A stretch of 5,510 nucleotides of DNA from Legionellaceae bacterium UBA2794 (lineage in GTDB: Bacteria; Pseudomonadota; Gammaproteobacteria; Legionellales; Legionellaceae), in the NCBI GenBank assembly GCA_002352055.1, contig DEHS01000023.1, positions 28,327 through 33,836 on the forward strand, in the 5' to 3' direction. This document shows, piece by piece, positions 1-5,391 of this stretch (position 1 is its first letter; the number at the start of each line of letters is the position of its first letter). The notes beneath the pieces were generated by a model. The model had not been told where the DNA came from. It searched no databases and worked only from the letters and a program-made list of their open reading frames with translations. Both the position numbers and the translations under genes were made by a program.

Positions 1-47
1 ATTTAATATCCCTGACCAAACGCCAATGGCGAATTTAAAGCGATGTA

Positions 48-590
48 TTATTTGGTAGTAGTGATAAAGTATTTGTGATTGTAAAGATAGAAATTAAACG
101 TAATGCTCAAAGCGGATACTATTCCCAGGTAAAAATAAAACGAGTTGCCATCTAATAAGATGGCTGCTCCCCATTTCACACCCAGCCAATAACTAAAGGG
201 CACACTTAGGAAGGAAAGGGCGGCCCAAAGCAGGTAATGATGCATGAACCGTTCATTAAGCACCACGACATTAAAACCAAAGCTAAGCCATAGAGCAATC
301 ATCCATGGTGCGGTAAATGAGGTATCAAATGGATTGCCGTTAAAGTAAATAAATCCCCCTCTTAAGAATAGAGTATCCATAAGCGTACCACACAGACCTA
401 ATAGAAGACTGAATGTTAGTGCATTAAGCCATTTTAAACCTTGTGCCCATTGCCAGTAAATTTGCAATGAAATAACTGCTAGCGTGATTAAAGGGCCTAA
501 ATAAATGCTATTGCGCGCGGCAAAATAGATACAGGCGACCCAAGTTATATAATAAGACGTACTATGAATGATCCAGCTTAACTTTTTCAT
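48..590 (-). CDS. DUF2878-type integral membrane protein
   Basis: This predicted inner-membrane protein of 180 residues has no known biochemical function. Hydrophobic stretches suggest about six transmembrane helices near residues 10-26, 28-47, 57-75, 95-112, 118-140 and 150-170. Features I associate with DUF2878 are an early GPL (32-34), a GTLMDTLFLRGG stretch (68-79), a PWMIALWLSFGFN segment (95-107), and the later P-x-x-Y-x-x-G pattern (131-137). The length is typical of that family. The start ATG (complement of 588-590) has only a weak purine stretch upstream. In other proteobacteria DUF2878 genes often sit with fatty-acid-modifying genes (cyclopropane synthase, DUF3833); that is recalled knowledge, and no such gene is visible here. 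It is transcribed divergently from the SDR-like gene across 98 bp, so the two could share regulation. Family assignment is fairly sure; function is unknown. Confidence 0.8.
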   Translation of the reverse strand: MKKLSWIIHSTSYYITWVACIYFAARNSIYLGPLITLAVISLQIYWQWAQGLKWLNALTFSLLLGLCGTLMDTLFLRGGFIYFNGNPFDTSFTAPWMIALWLSFGFNVVVLNERFMHHYLLWAALSFLSVPFSYWLGVKWGAAILLDGNSFYFYLGIVSALSITFNFYLYNHKYFITTTK

Positions 591-626
591 GTTTGTCGCT
601 TAATATTAACTATGGCTTCTCACTAA

Positions 627-639
627 ATTAACAGTTAAT
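627..639. repeat. 13-bp perfect palindrome in divergent intergenic region, possible operator
   Basis: The arms ATTAAC and GTTAAT flank a single central A at 633. The sub-sequence ACAGTTAAT (631-639) recurs in direct orientation at 659-667, 28 bp downstream and just before the ribosome binding site of the SDR-like gene. A dyad plus a half-site repeat between divergent genes is a common operator arrangement. However, the bases are AT-rich and such short symmetry can occur by chance. No regulator gene lies next to it within this window. Confidence 0.35.
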
Positions 640-655
640 CTGAGCTTATTACAAC
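628..655 (+). promoter_or_regulatory. possible sigma70-type promoter for the SDR-like gene
   Basis: TTAACA (628-633, five of six to the -35 consensus) is followed after 16 bp by TACAAC (650-655, four of six to the -10 consensus). The -35 hexamer lies inside the 13-bp palindrome, so a protein bound there would block polymerase. The spacing is acceptable, but in AT-rich DNA matches like this are common, so this is a weak call. Confidence 0.28.
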
Positions 656-688
656 AGAACAGTTAATTTACCAAAAGGATGTTGAATT

Positions 689-1387
689 ATGGGTCATTAT
701 TTAATAATTGCGGCAAGTAGTGCTATTGGTCAGTCCGTGGTGGCCATGTTAAAATCACAGGGTGATACCGTTTTTACAACGGCCAGAGATAACCAAAAAA
801 TTCAACCCGATGCATTATTGGATGCCACTGATTTTGACGCGATGAAAGAAGTATTCACCAAGGCAGGTCCTGTTGATGGGGTAGTAAATTGCAGTGGTTC
901 ACTAATGCTTCGCAGCGCGCATACTACTTCAAAAGAACAATATTATGACGTAATTAACGCCTCATTAACTACGTCATTTGCAACAATTCACGCTGCGGGA
1001 TTGCATATGAAAACTGGTGGATCAGTAGTTTTAATTTCCTCGGCTGCAGCCCTTACGGGAATCGCAAACCATGAAGCCATTGCCGCTGCAAAGGCCGGAA
1101 TTATTGGGCTTGCACAATCTGCAGCAGCCACTTACGCCGGAATAAATTTGCGCATCAATGTGGTTGCCCCAGGCATGACTGAAACACCTTTAACGTCACA
1201 ATTAATGAGCAATGCAATGGCATTAAATGCATCAAAATCCATGCATGCTCTTAATAGAATTGGTCATCCTGAAGACATTGCCCGCGCCATTGTGTTTTTA
1301 TTAAATCCGGAAAACAATTGGATCACTGGACAAGTTTTAGCCGTAGATGGTGGATTAAGTCGTGTTCGGCCCAAGATGAAGATGTAA
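689..1387 (+). CDS. SDR-family (Rossmann-fold) protein lacking the catalytic tyrosine
   Basis: The 232 residues have the classical short-chain dehydrogenase/reductase layout. A beta-strand plus glycine-loop region lies at 4-15, an acidic D-A-T-D (45-48) would contact adenine, NCSG (67-70) replaces the usual NNAG, N90 is the conserved helix-4 Asn, and LISS (115-118) carries the active-site Ser. NVVAPG (157-162) and ITGQVLAVDGG (212-222) are typical of the C-terminal part. R33 after strand 2 would favour NADP(H). Two features are odd. The cofactor loop reads I-A-A-S-S-A-I-G (7-14), where TGxxxGxG is expected, so only the last glycine remains. At the YxxxK site the Tyr is replaced by I131 while K135 is kept. 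Length is normal and the frame is intact, so this is not an evident pseudogene. AAAAGGA at 673-679 supports the start. It may be a divergent reductase subfamily or a non-catalytic SDR; the substrate is unknown. Confidence 0.88.
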   Translation: MGHYLIIAASSAIGQSVVAMLKSQGDTVFTTARDNQKIQPDALLDATDFDAMKEVFTKAGPVDGVVNCSGSLMLRSAHTTSKEQYYDVINASLTTSFATIHAAGLHMKTGGSVVLISSAAALTGIANHEAIAAAKAGIIGLAQSAAATYAGINLRINVVAPGMTETPLTSQLMSNAMALNASKSMHALNRIGHPEDIARAIVFLLNPENNWITGQVLAVDGGLSRVRPKMKM

Positions 1388-1424
1388 CTTAAAGAATTGG
1401 TCTTGCGAGCATTAATCTTGCTGT

Positions 1425-1453
1425 TTGCACTTATAAATTACATTAGATAGAAT
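1425..1453 (+). promoter_or_regulatory. candidate sigma70-type promoter for the small ORF and its partner
   Basis: TTGCAC (1425-1430) and TAGAAT (1448-1453, five of six to TATAAT) are separated by an ideal 17 bp. Transcription would begin near 1460, giving a leader of roughly 58 nt before the ATG at 1518. It lies in the 130-bp gap after the SDR-like gene and suits the pair at 1518-2011. The -35 match is only three of six, so confidence is moderate. Confidence 0.4.
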
Positions 1454-1517
1454 AAACATAATTAATATGAGCTTATGTACGTTATAACTATTTTAAAACT
1501 AACTAAAAGAGAAAAAA

Positions 1518-1598
1518 ATGTCTAAAGAAGAAATGATTTGCCGTATCGTACGTTATGTAACCAACAAACCGAGCGCTCTAAAAACGTGTTGTAAATAA
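1518..1598 (+). CDS. 26-residue cysteine-containing small protein or leader peptide
   Basis: This ORF of 26 codons plus stop begins at ATG 1518, six bases after a purine-rich AAGAG (1507-1511). The peptide starts MSKEEMICRIVRYV and ends SALKTCCK. It has three Cys (8, 24, 25), six Lys/Arg and two Glu, so it is basic, with a possible short amphipathic N-terminal helix and a Cys-Cys pair next to the C-terminal Lys. There is no signal peptide. Its TAA shares one base with the ATG of the next gene, which has no Shine-Dalgarno sequence of its own. This is the strongest evidence that the small ORF is translated. It could be a functional small protein, the precursor of a modified peptide, or a regulatory leader whose translation delivers ribosomes to the downstream gene. 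I do not recognise the family. Confidence 0.6.
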   Translation: MSKEEMICRIVRYVTNKPSALKTCCK

Positions 1599-1600
1599 TG
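1596..1600 (+). promoter_or_regulatory. TAATG stop/start overlap (translational coupling site)
   Basis: The stop TAA of the 26-codon ORF (1596-1598) overlaps the start ATG (1598-1600) of the His-rich protein gene. The 20 bases before this ATG contain no Shine-Dalgarno-like purine run, and an in-frame TAA lies just upstream at 1592-1594, so no earlier start is available. Translation of the second gene therefore probably depends on ribosomes finishing the small ORF. Confidence 0.65.
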
Positions 1601-2011
1601 ACAGACAAATTGGCTGAATTATTAAACTACACCAATCAGCCAATAATCAACTATTTCTGTCACAACCATCCGCAAACAAATCTTAATGAATGCAACCTTT
1701 TATTTAAGGATTTGTTAGCCTGGATGTGGCTTAAAAAACAACGTGATCAAATGGGAAAGAAAACCTATCTTTTTGGACCATTACTGTCTTTAGATGAAAT
1801 GTGGCATGACTTTATTTTACATACCAGGGATTATATTGATTTTTGTATGCACTATTTTGGTGAGTACCTCCATCATGATGTGGAGCCACCGGGCTTTGAG
1901 CACCATATTGATGAAGCAGAATTAAGGGATTATCTGGACGATTGTCTGACCTATTTGGATCAGGATTGGGTTGAAAGACGATTTATTGCAGCACTAAGGG
2001 ATTCGCCTTAA
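1598..2011 (+). CDS. His-rich conserved protein resembling glycine-rich-domain-like (DUF1399) proteins
   Basis: This soluble-looking protein of 137 residues has no signal peptide or membrane segment. Its core, LDEMWHDFILHTRDYIDFC (65-83) followed by FGEYLHH (87-93), matches the D-x-M-W-H-x-F-I-L-x-T-x-x-Y-x-x-F-C ... F-G-x-x-x-H-H pattern that I recall from bacterial proteins annotated as 'glycine-rich domain-containing protein-like' (DUF1399). The His and Cys residues H70, H75, C83, H85, H92, H93, H102 and H103 could form a metal site, but that is inference. The C-terminal third is acidic (E106 to D123) and probably helical. The only possible upstream start is the ATG overlapping the small ORF's stop, so the two are translationally coupled. 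A 96-bp gap separates it from trmL, so it need not be in the same operon. No biochemical function is known to me. Confidence 0.78.
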   Translation: MTDKLAELLNYTNQPIINYFCHNHPQTNLNECNLLFKDLLAWMWLKKQRDQMGKKTYLFGPLLSLDEMWHDFILHTRDYIDFCMHYFGEYLHHDVEPPGFEHHIDEAELRDYLDDCLTYLDQDWVERRFIAALRDSP

Positions 2012-2107
2012 TTCAAAGACTCTTTTTTGTTATCTTGTTGATTAGATATTTGCAAATTAATTCAAAATAAATAAAAATTGCAACAACTCCAATACTCTAA
2101 GTGAACG

Positions 2108-2554
2108 ATGTTACATATTGCGCTTTATCAGCCAGAAATTCCGCCCAACACTGGGAACATCATCCGCCTTTGTGCTAATACCGGGGCTCAATTGCATCTT
2201 ATTCATCCATTAGGATTTGAACTTGATGATAAACGAATGCGTCGCGCCGGTCTTGATTACCATGAATGGGCGGCCATAAAACACTATGATAGTTGGGAAG
2301 ATTTTATTGCCTTAAATCGAACACGGCGAATTTTTTGCTGTACCACAAAAACGGATCAAAGTTACGCTGATGTATGCTACGAATCGGATGATATCTTACT
2401 TTTCGGTCCGGAAACTCGAGGATTACCAGAAGATATAAGAAATGCCCATAGTGCAATCCGCATTCCTATGGTTGCAGGTAGCCGAAGTCTTAATTTATCT
2501 AATGCAGTCGCGATCATTTTATTTGAAGCCTGGCGTCAACTTGATTTTGCATAG
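2108..2554 (+). CDS. trmL: tRNA (cytidine(34)/5-carboxymethylaminomethyluridine(34)-2'-O)-methyltransferase TrmL
   Basis: TrmL is a SPOUT-class, SAM-dependent enzyme that 2'-O-methylates the wobble nucleotide 34 of certain leucine tRNAs in the cytoplasm and acts as a homodimer (family knowledge). All three SPOUT motifs are visible in the 148 residues. Motif 1 is PEIPPNTGNIIRLCANTG (9-26) with the conserved N14 and R20. Motif 2 is LFGPETRGLP (98-107). Motif 3 is IRIPMVAGSRSLNLSNAVA (117-135), which forms the trefoil knot that binds SAM. It is close in length to the roughly 157-residue E. coli protein and looks complete. The start ATG has only a weak AAGTGA-like sequence upstream (2100-2105), and no earlier in-frame start is convincing. 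It converges with the dciA-like gene, with 28 bp between the stops and no clear terminator hairpin. Confidence 0.96.
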   Translation: MLHIALYQPEIPPNTGNIIRLCANTGAQLHLIHPLGFELDDKRMRRAGLDYHEWAAIKHYDSWEDFIALNRTRRIFCCTTKTDQSYADVCYESDDILLFGPETRGLPEDIRNAHSAIRIPMVAGSRSLNLSNAVAIILFEAWRQLDFA

Positions 2555-2582
2555 ACGAACTTTATTATCCAGATTATAAAAA

Positions 2583-3005
2583 CTATTCAACACCACCCAA
2601 ATGGAGCAATGCTTTTTGTAAAGGTTGATAGGTACAATTCTGGCTTTCACTAATTATGGTAGCTTTCGCTGTTGCTGATAACTTATTGGTAACAGCGCAC
2701 TTCACTTTTTCATAATCTATGGAAGGTTCGGTGATGACTACTTTAATCGAAGTCAGCTGATACATACCAGCTTCTTTACGAAGTTTATCGCGAAGTTCCG
2801 GAATAGCATAACGAATCTGTGATGCCCAGGACGCATTAATAGTAGTTAATACCAGACATCCCTTGTTAAAACTGCCCACTTTGCACCACGGAGCAAGGCT
2901 TGAAGGGAGTAAATGATTAATCTTATCAGACAGTTCTTCTATCTTCATTGAGCGCTGACAGATATCTGCCAATTGCTTATTGAGGCAATGTTTTATTGAT
3001 CGCAT
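2583..3005 (-). CDS. dciA: DUF721/DciA-family replicative helicase loader
   Basis: DciA is the ancestral bacterial helicase operator that interacts with DnaB and helps load it on DNA in species without DnaC or DnaI (family knowledge). The 140 residues show the DUF721 pattern. A helical N-terminus is followed by LAPWCKVG (37-44) and a beta-strand stretch CLVLTTINASWASQIRYA (50-67) with the hallmark Trp60 and Q63-I-R. Next come the PELRDKL helix (69-75) and a strand TSIKVVITEP (85-94). The tail QPLQKALLHLGG (127-138) resembles the short C-terminal 'ALxxLA' motif. The protein is basic, fitting DNA or helicase binding. The ATG is preceded nine bases upstream by AAGG (complement of 3015-3018). It stands alone on its strand, divergent from the PH-domain gene across 130 bp. 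Family assignment is firm; the symbol rests on family equivalence. Confidence 0.87.
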   Translation of the reverse strand: MRSIKHCLNKQLADICQRSMKIEELSDKINHLLPSSLAPWCKVGSFNKGCLVLTTINASWASQIRYAIPELRDKLRKEAGMYQLTSIKVVITEPSIDYEKVKCAVTNKLSATAKATIISESQNCTYQPLQKALLHLGGVE

Positions 3006-3135
3006 GTATTTTTGCCTTAATAATGTTAATTTAAAAGCACAAGAGCAAGTTCTATCGCCTTACTGGCTTGTTTAAGTATAGAATAGCAAATTATCCTTAC
3101 GCGCAGTAATCATTTTTAAAGAAATAAGGAAAACC

Positions 3136-3576
3136 ATGTCTGAGAATTTACCTGATACTAACGTTATCTATTTTACCAGATTACATTGGATCATATTTTT
3201 TTGGCCCATAATGATGTTGTGTTTCGCAATCGCTATCAATGCATACATCACCCAGTTGCGTGAAGTCAGTCTGTTTTTAGCTTTTTTTGCAATGCTATGG
3301 ATAGTGATGACTTGGGTGACTTATCATTTTTCGTCCATTACGATTAAAAGTAAGCAAGTAATTTTGCGCACAGGAGTATTGGTTCGCAAAACAGTGGATA
3401 TTCCTTTGAGTAAGATTGAAACCATAGATATTCGCCAATCAATTCTGGGCAGTATTTTACGTTACGGTGCTTTGGTAATCACAGGTACCGGTGGGACGCG
3501 ACACCTGTTGAACTATCTTGACCGACCGCTGACATGTCGAAGATACATAGAACAATTGATGAATGACCCGCAATAA
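3136..3576 (+). CDS. bacterial PH domain (bPH_2/YdbS-like) membrane protein
   Basis: The 146 residues comprise a short N-terminal tail, two transmembrane helices (about 18-38 and 44-62) forming a hairpin, and a cytoplasmic bacterial pleckstrin-homology-like domain (about 65-140; PF03703, formerly DUF304). The domain shows the expected run S-I-T-I-K (67-71), G-V-L-V-R-K (80-85), I-P-L-S-K-I-E-T-I-D (89-98), then G-S-I-L-R-Y-G (105-111) and a closing P-x-x-x-x-R-Y-I (131-138). Such domains are structural, and the precise role of most members is unknown. TAAGGA at 3125-3130, five bases before the ATG, supports the start. It is followed 75 bp later by the lipid kinase gene. A shared membrane-lipid theme is possible, but the downstream gene may have its own promoter. 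Its upstream gap is shared with the divergent dciA-like gene. Confidence 0.85.
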   Translation: MSENLPDTNVIYFTRLHWIIFFWPIMMLCFAIAINAYITQLREVSLFLAFFAMLWIVMTWVTYHFSSITIKSKQVILRTGVLVRKTVDIPLSKIETIDIRQSILGSILRYGALVITGTGGTRHLLNYLDRPLTCRRYIEQLMNDPQ

Positions 3577-3609
3577 CCCATCAGGACCAGAATTGCAATA
3601 TGCTATTCT

Positions 3610-3615
3610 TATAAT
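3610..3615 (+). promoter_or_regulatory. perfect -10 hexamer TATAAT ahead of the lipid kinase gene
   Basis: TATAAT lies about 37 bp upstream of the kinase ATG in the gap after the PH-domain gene. No acceptable -35 hexamer is found 16-18 bp upstream, and no TG extended -10 is present. It may be a separate, weak or activator-dependent promoter for the kinase/phosphoesterase pair, or a chance match in AT-rich DNA. Confidence 0.33.
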
Positions 3616-3651
3616 GGTAAAGTCTATTTAACCTTTTAGGTCGGAGTGCAC

Positions 3652-4518
3652 ATGATTGAGCTTGCCGTAATTATTAACAATAAAGCAAAAAACGCCGCAG
3701 GTGCCTCGAATTATCTTAAAGGGCTGAAAGAGGCCGGAATCATTTTTAAATTATACGAAAGCGATCCAGAGAAACTAGATAGCACCATCAAACGCTGCAT
3801 TACTCAATACCCGATGATTTTGGTAGGAGGAGGAGATGGTTCCATCAGGACTGCTGCTCAAAATTGTGCGAATACTAAAACGGTGCTTGGTGTTTTAGCT
3901 TTGGGCACATTAAATCACTTTTCCAAAGAATTAAATTTACCAGCTAATGTTGCTGAAATGGTTCAGGCGGTAAAAGATAAAAAAACTATGCTTATTGATT
4001 TGGCGGAAGTTAATGGATCTGTTTTTGTTAATAATTCCTCTATTGGCTTTTATCCCAAATTTGCAAAGAGACGTGATTTATATACCAAGCTCTATAACAA
4101 ATGGCTGAGTTATATTCCCAGTTTTTTTGATAGCTTAAAAAAGCATGATCAATTTGATTTGGTGATTAAAAGTAATGAATTAAATTTATTATTGCAAACC
4201 TCTTTTTTAATGGTTAGCAATAATGTGTATTCCTATGAATTTCCCATTACTTTTAAACGGGATGATTTTCAGAAATCCATGCTTGGACTGTATTATTTTA
4301 AATACGGTAAAATGAGATTTATGAAGCTTATCAGCACTTGGTTTAAAAACAAAAGTAACTTTGAGATTAAGGAGTCCGCTCATCCTTTGGAAATTAGTTT
4401 TCATAATTGCGACGAAGTTTCTGTTGCCCTGGATGGAGATACCATGAAGATGTCGACCCCATTACTTTATAAAAGTTTGCCTCAGTCCCTTAATGTATTA
4501 ATCAAGTCATCATCATGA
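3652..4518 (+). CDS. diacylglycerol kinase-family lipid kinase (DAGK catalytic domain, YegS/LCB-type)
   Basis: This soluble ATP-dependent kinase of 288 residues belongs to the family that phosphorylates diacylglycerol, sphingoid bases or related lipids at the membrane surface. The ATP-binding signature GGGDGSIRTAA (59-69) and the conserved ALGTLNHFSKEL (83-94, with the GTxN core) are clear. N127-N128-S-S-I-G-F starts the second domain, and D261-G-D (261-263) near the C-terminus matches the DGE/DGD motif, followed by the usual P-L-x-x-x-S-L-P-x-x-L-x-V-L-I close. I chose ATG 3652 because GGAG (3643-3646) sits five bases upstream; a GTG at 3646 would add two residues but would overlap that site. 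Its stop overlaps the phosphoesterase start by ATGA. The lipid substrate cannot be read from sequence. The GTLNHF variant of the motif, not GTGNDF, suggests a distinct subgroup. Confidence 0.9.
   Translation: MIELAVIINNKAKNAAGASNYLKGLKEAGIIFKLYESDPEKLDSTIKRCITQYPMILVGGGDGSIRTAAQNCANTKTVLGVLALGTLNHFSKELNLPANVAEMVQAVKDKKTMLIDLAEVNGSVFVNNSSIGFYPKFAKRRDLYTKLYNKWLSYIPSFFDSLKKHDQFDLVIKSNELNLLLQTSFLMVSNNVYSYEFPITFKRDDFQKSMLGLYYFKYGKMRFMKLISTWFKNKSNFEIKESAHPLEISFHNCDEVSVALDGDTMKMSTPLLYKSLPQSLNVLIKSSS
4515..4518 (+). promoter_or_regulatory. ATGA start/stop overlap between kinase and phosphoesterase genes
   Basis: The phosphoesterase ATG (4515-4517) overlaps the kinase TGA (4516-4518). No strong Shine-Dalgarno sequence is present in the last bases of the kinase gene (CAAGTCATCATC), so the second protein is probably made by termination-reinitiation in proportion to the first. 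Confidence 0.7.
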
Positions 4519-5267
4519 GAATCGTTCATATCTCAGATCTTCATTTCGGCATGGAAGACCAAGTTATAGTAGATTCTTTTATAGCTGATTTGGCTCTAAT
4601 TCAAGCTCATTTAATTATCATCTCCGGGGATGTGACTCAGCGTGCACTCGAGGAACAATATGTACAATTCCAGCATTTTTTAAAACGTCTAAATGTACCG
4701 TATGTTGTGGTTCCTGGGAATCATGATATCCCATTGTACAATCCATGGAAGCGTTTTACGCATCCATTTAAAAATTATAAAAAATACGTATCAAACCAAT
4801 TAGGATCCACTTTTAAAAATGATGAGGTCACTATTTTGGGGGTAAATAGCGCCACTCCTTACAAATTAAAAGATGGTGTTTTAAGTCAACGAACAATTGG
4901 GCGCATCAAAAATTATTTCAAACAGGATTCAGGGGCTTTTAATATTGTGTTTTTTCATCACAATCTTAATTATTTTTCTGGGATGCATCATCCTTTGAAT
5001 AATGCCGAGGAGTTTATTGCATATTTAAAAGACAGCCCCATTCATATGGTGTGTACGGGACACCTCCATTACGCTACTTTAAAATTAGTTGCTAAAAATG
5101 AAGGTCACTGCGCTATTCTTCATGGTGGATCACTGTGTTGTGAACGCACTAATGATGGTAAAAACAGTTTTTATTTGATTGATGTGGATGGTTTAAATTA
5201 TACAGTTGATTGGCGGGTTTTCCGAGAAAATGGTTTTGAGTCTACACCTATGCCGGTTATTAATTAG
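4515..5267 (+). CDS. calcineurin-like metallophosphoesterase
   Basis: The 250 residues contain the full dinuclear-metal motif set of the calcineurin-like phosphoesterase superfamily. These are S-D8-L-H10 near the N-terminus, G-D39-V (38-40), G-N69-H70-D71, F-F-H-H (146-149), and G-H183-L-H185. Members hydrolyse phosphomono- or diesters using Mn, Fe or Zn ions. The layout is closest to the CpdA/Icc-type phosphodiesterase branch, but substrate cannot be assigned from motifs. There is no signal peptide or transmembrane segment, so the protein is cytoplasmic. It overlaps the lipid kinase gene by four bases. Hence a phospholipid or lipid-phosphate substrate, reversing or following the kinase step, is a reasonable inference. 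The N69-H70-D71 form argues against LpxH, which has GNRD. A repeat-rich non-coding region with a possible terminator follows. Confidence 0.9.
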   Translation: MRIVHISDLHFGMEDQVIVDSFIADLALIQAHLIIISGDVTQRALEEQYVQFQHFLKRLNVPYVVVPGNHDIPLYNPWKRFTHPFKNYKKYVSNQLGSTFKNDEVTILGVNSATPYKLKDGVLSQRTIGRIKNYFKQDSGAFNIVFFHHNLNYFSGMHHPLNNAEEFIAYLKDSPIHMVCTGHLHYATLKLVAKNEGHCAILHGGSLCCERTNDGKNSFYLIDVDGLNYTVDWRVFRENGFESTPMPVIN

Positions 5268-5291
5268 TTTATCACTTTGCATCATGTCATG

Positions 5292-5341
5292 TACCCTCAT
5301 CCGCCCTTCGGGCACCTTCTCCCAGAGGGAGAATGGAGAAA
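5292..5341. repeat. intergenic repeat unit with two adjacent hairpins
   Basis: The unit begins TACCCTCATCC (5292-5302). It contains a small hairpin GCCC-TTC-GGGC (5303-5313) and a perfect 7-bp hairpin TTCTCCC-AGA-GGGAGAA (5317-5333). It is GC-richer than the surrounding DNA and non-coding. The pattern of a CCCTCATCCGCCCTTCGGGC start followed by a TTCTCCC dyad resembles dispersed intergenic repeats seen in many proteobacterial genomes (recalled, not searched). Its opening is repeated in direct orientation at 5424-5435. Confidence 0.7.
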
Positions 5342-5352
5342 CCTTTTTTTTT
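5317..5352 (+). terminator. possible terminator of the kinase/phosphoesterase operon
   Basis: The perfect 7-bp hairpin at 5317-5333 is followed ten bases later by nine consecutive T (5344-5352). It is about 50 bp after the phosphoesterase stop. The gap between stem and T-run is longer than in standard intrinsic terminators, so this repeat-derived hairpin may terminate only inefficiently. Confidence 0.38.
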
Positions 5353-5391
5353 CACAGCGATTTTTGAATTTTCTATAAGCGAATAAAAATG

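Noticed and set aside
1..47. Possible start of a further minus-strand gene downstream of the DUF2878 gene
   Set aside because: One frame stays open to the window edge and reads F-K-F-A-I-G-V-W, but no start codon or ribosome binding site is visible, and 47 bases are too few to support a call.
1201..1256. Several close AATGCA/ATGCAT words
   Set aside because: They fall within the SDR-like coding frame and are explained by Ala, Met and Asn/His codons; spacing is irregular.
1995..2026. TAAGG/CCTTA hairpin followed by a T-run after the His-rich protein gene
   Set aside because: The 5-bp stem lies mostly inside the coding end, is AU-rich, and the T-run starts about ten bases away; too weak for an intrinsic terminator.
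3065..3115. Promoter signals between the dciA-like and PH-domain genes (TTGTTT with TATCCT on plus; TATACT on minus)
   Set aside because: Each lacks a good partner hexamer or has poor spacing; a promoter must exist in this gap, but I cannot place it with confidence.
3646..3651. GTG start two codons upstream of the kinase ATG
   Set aside because: The GTG overlaps the GGAG that best serves as ribosome binding site for the ATG at 3652, so the ATG is preferred.
4207..4404. 65-codon open frame on the minus strand
   Set aside because: It lies wholly inside the lipid kinase gene, has no recognisable motif, and appears to be a shadow of the well-supported plus-strand frame.
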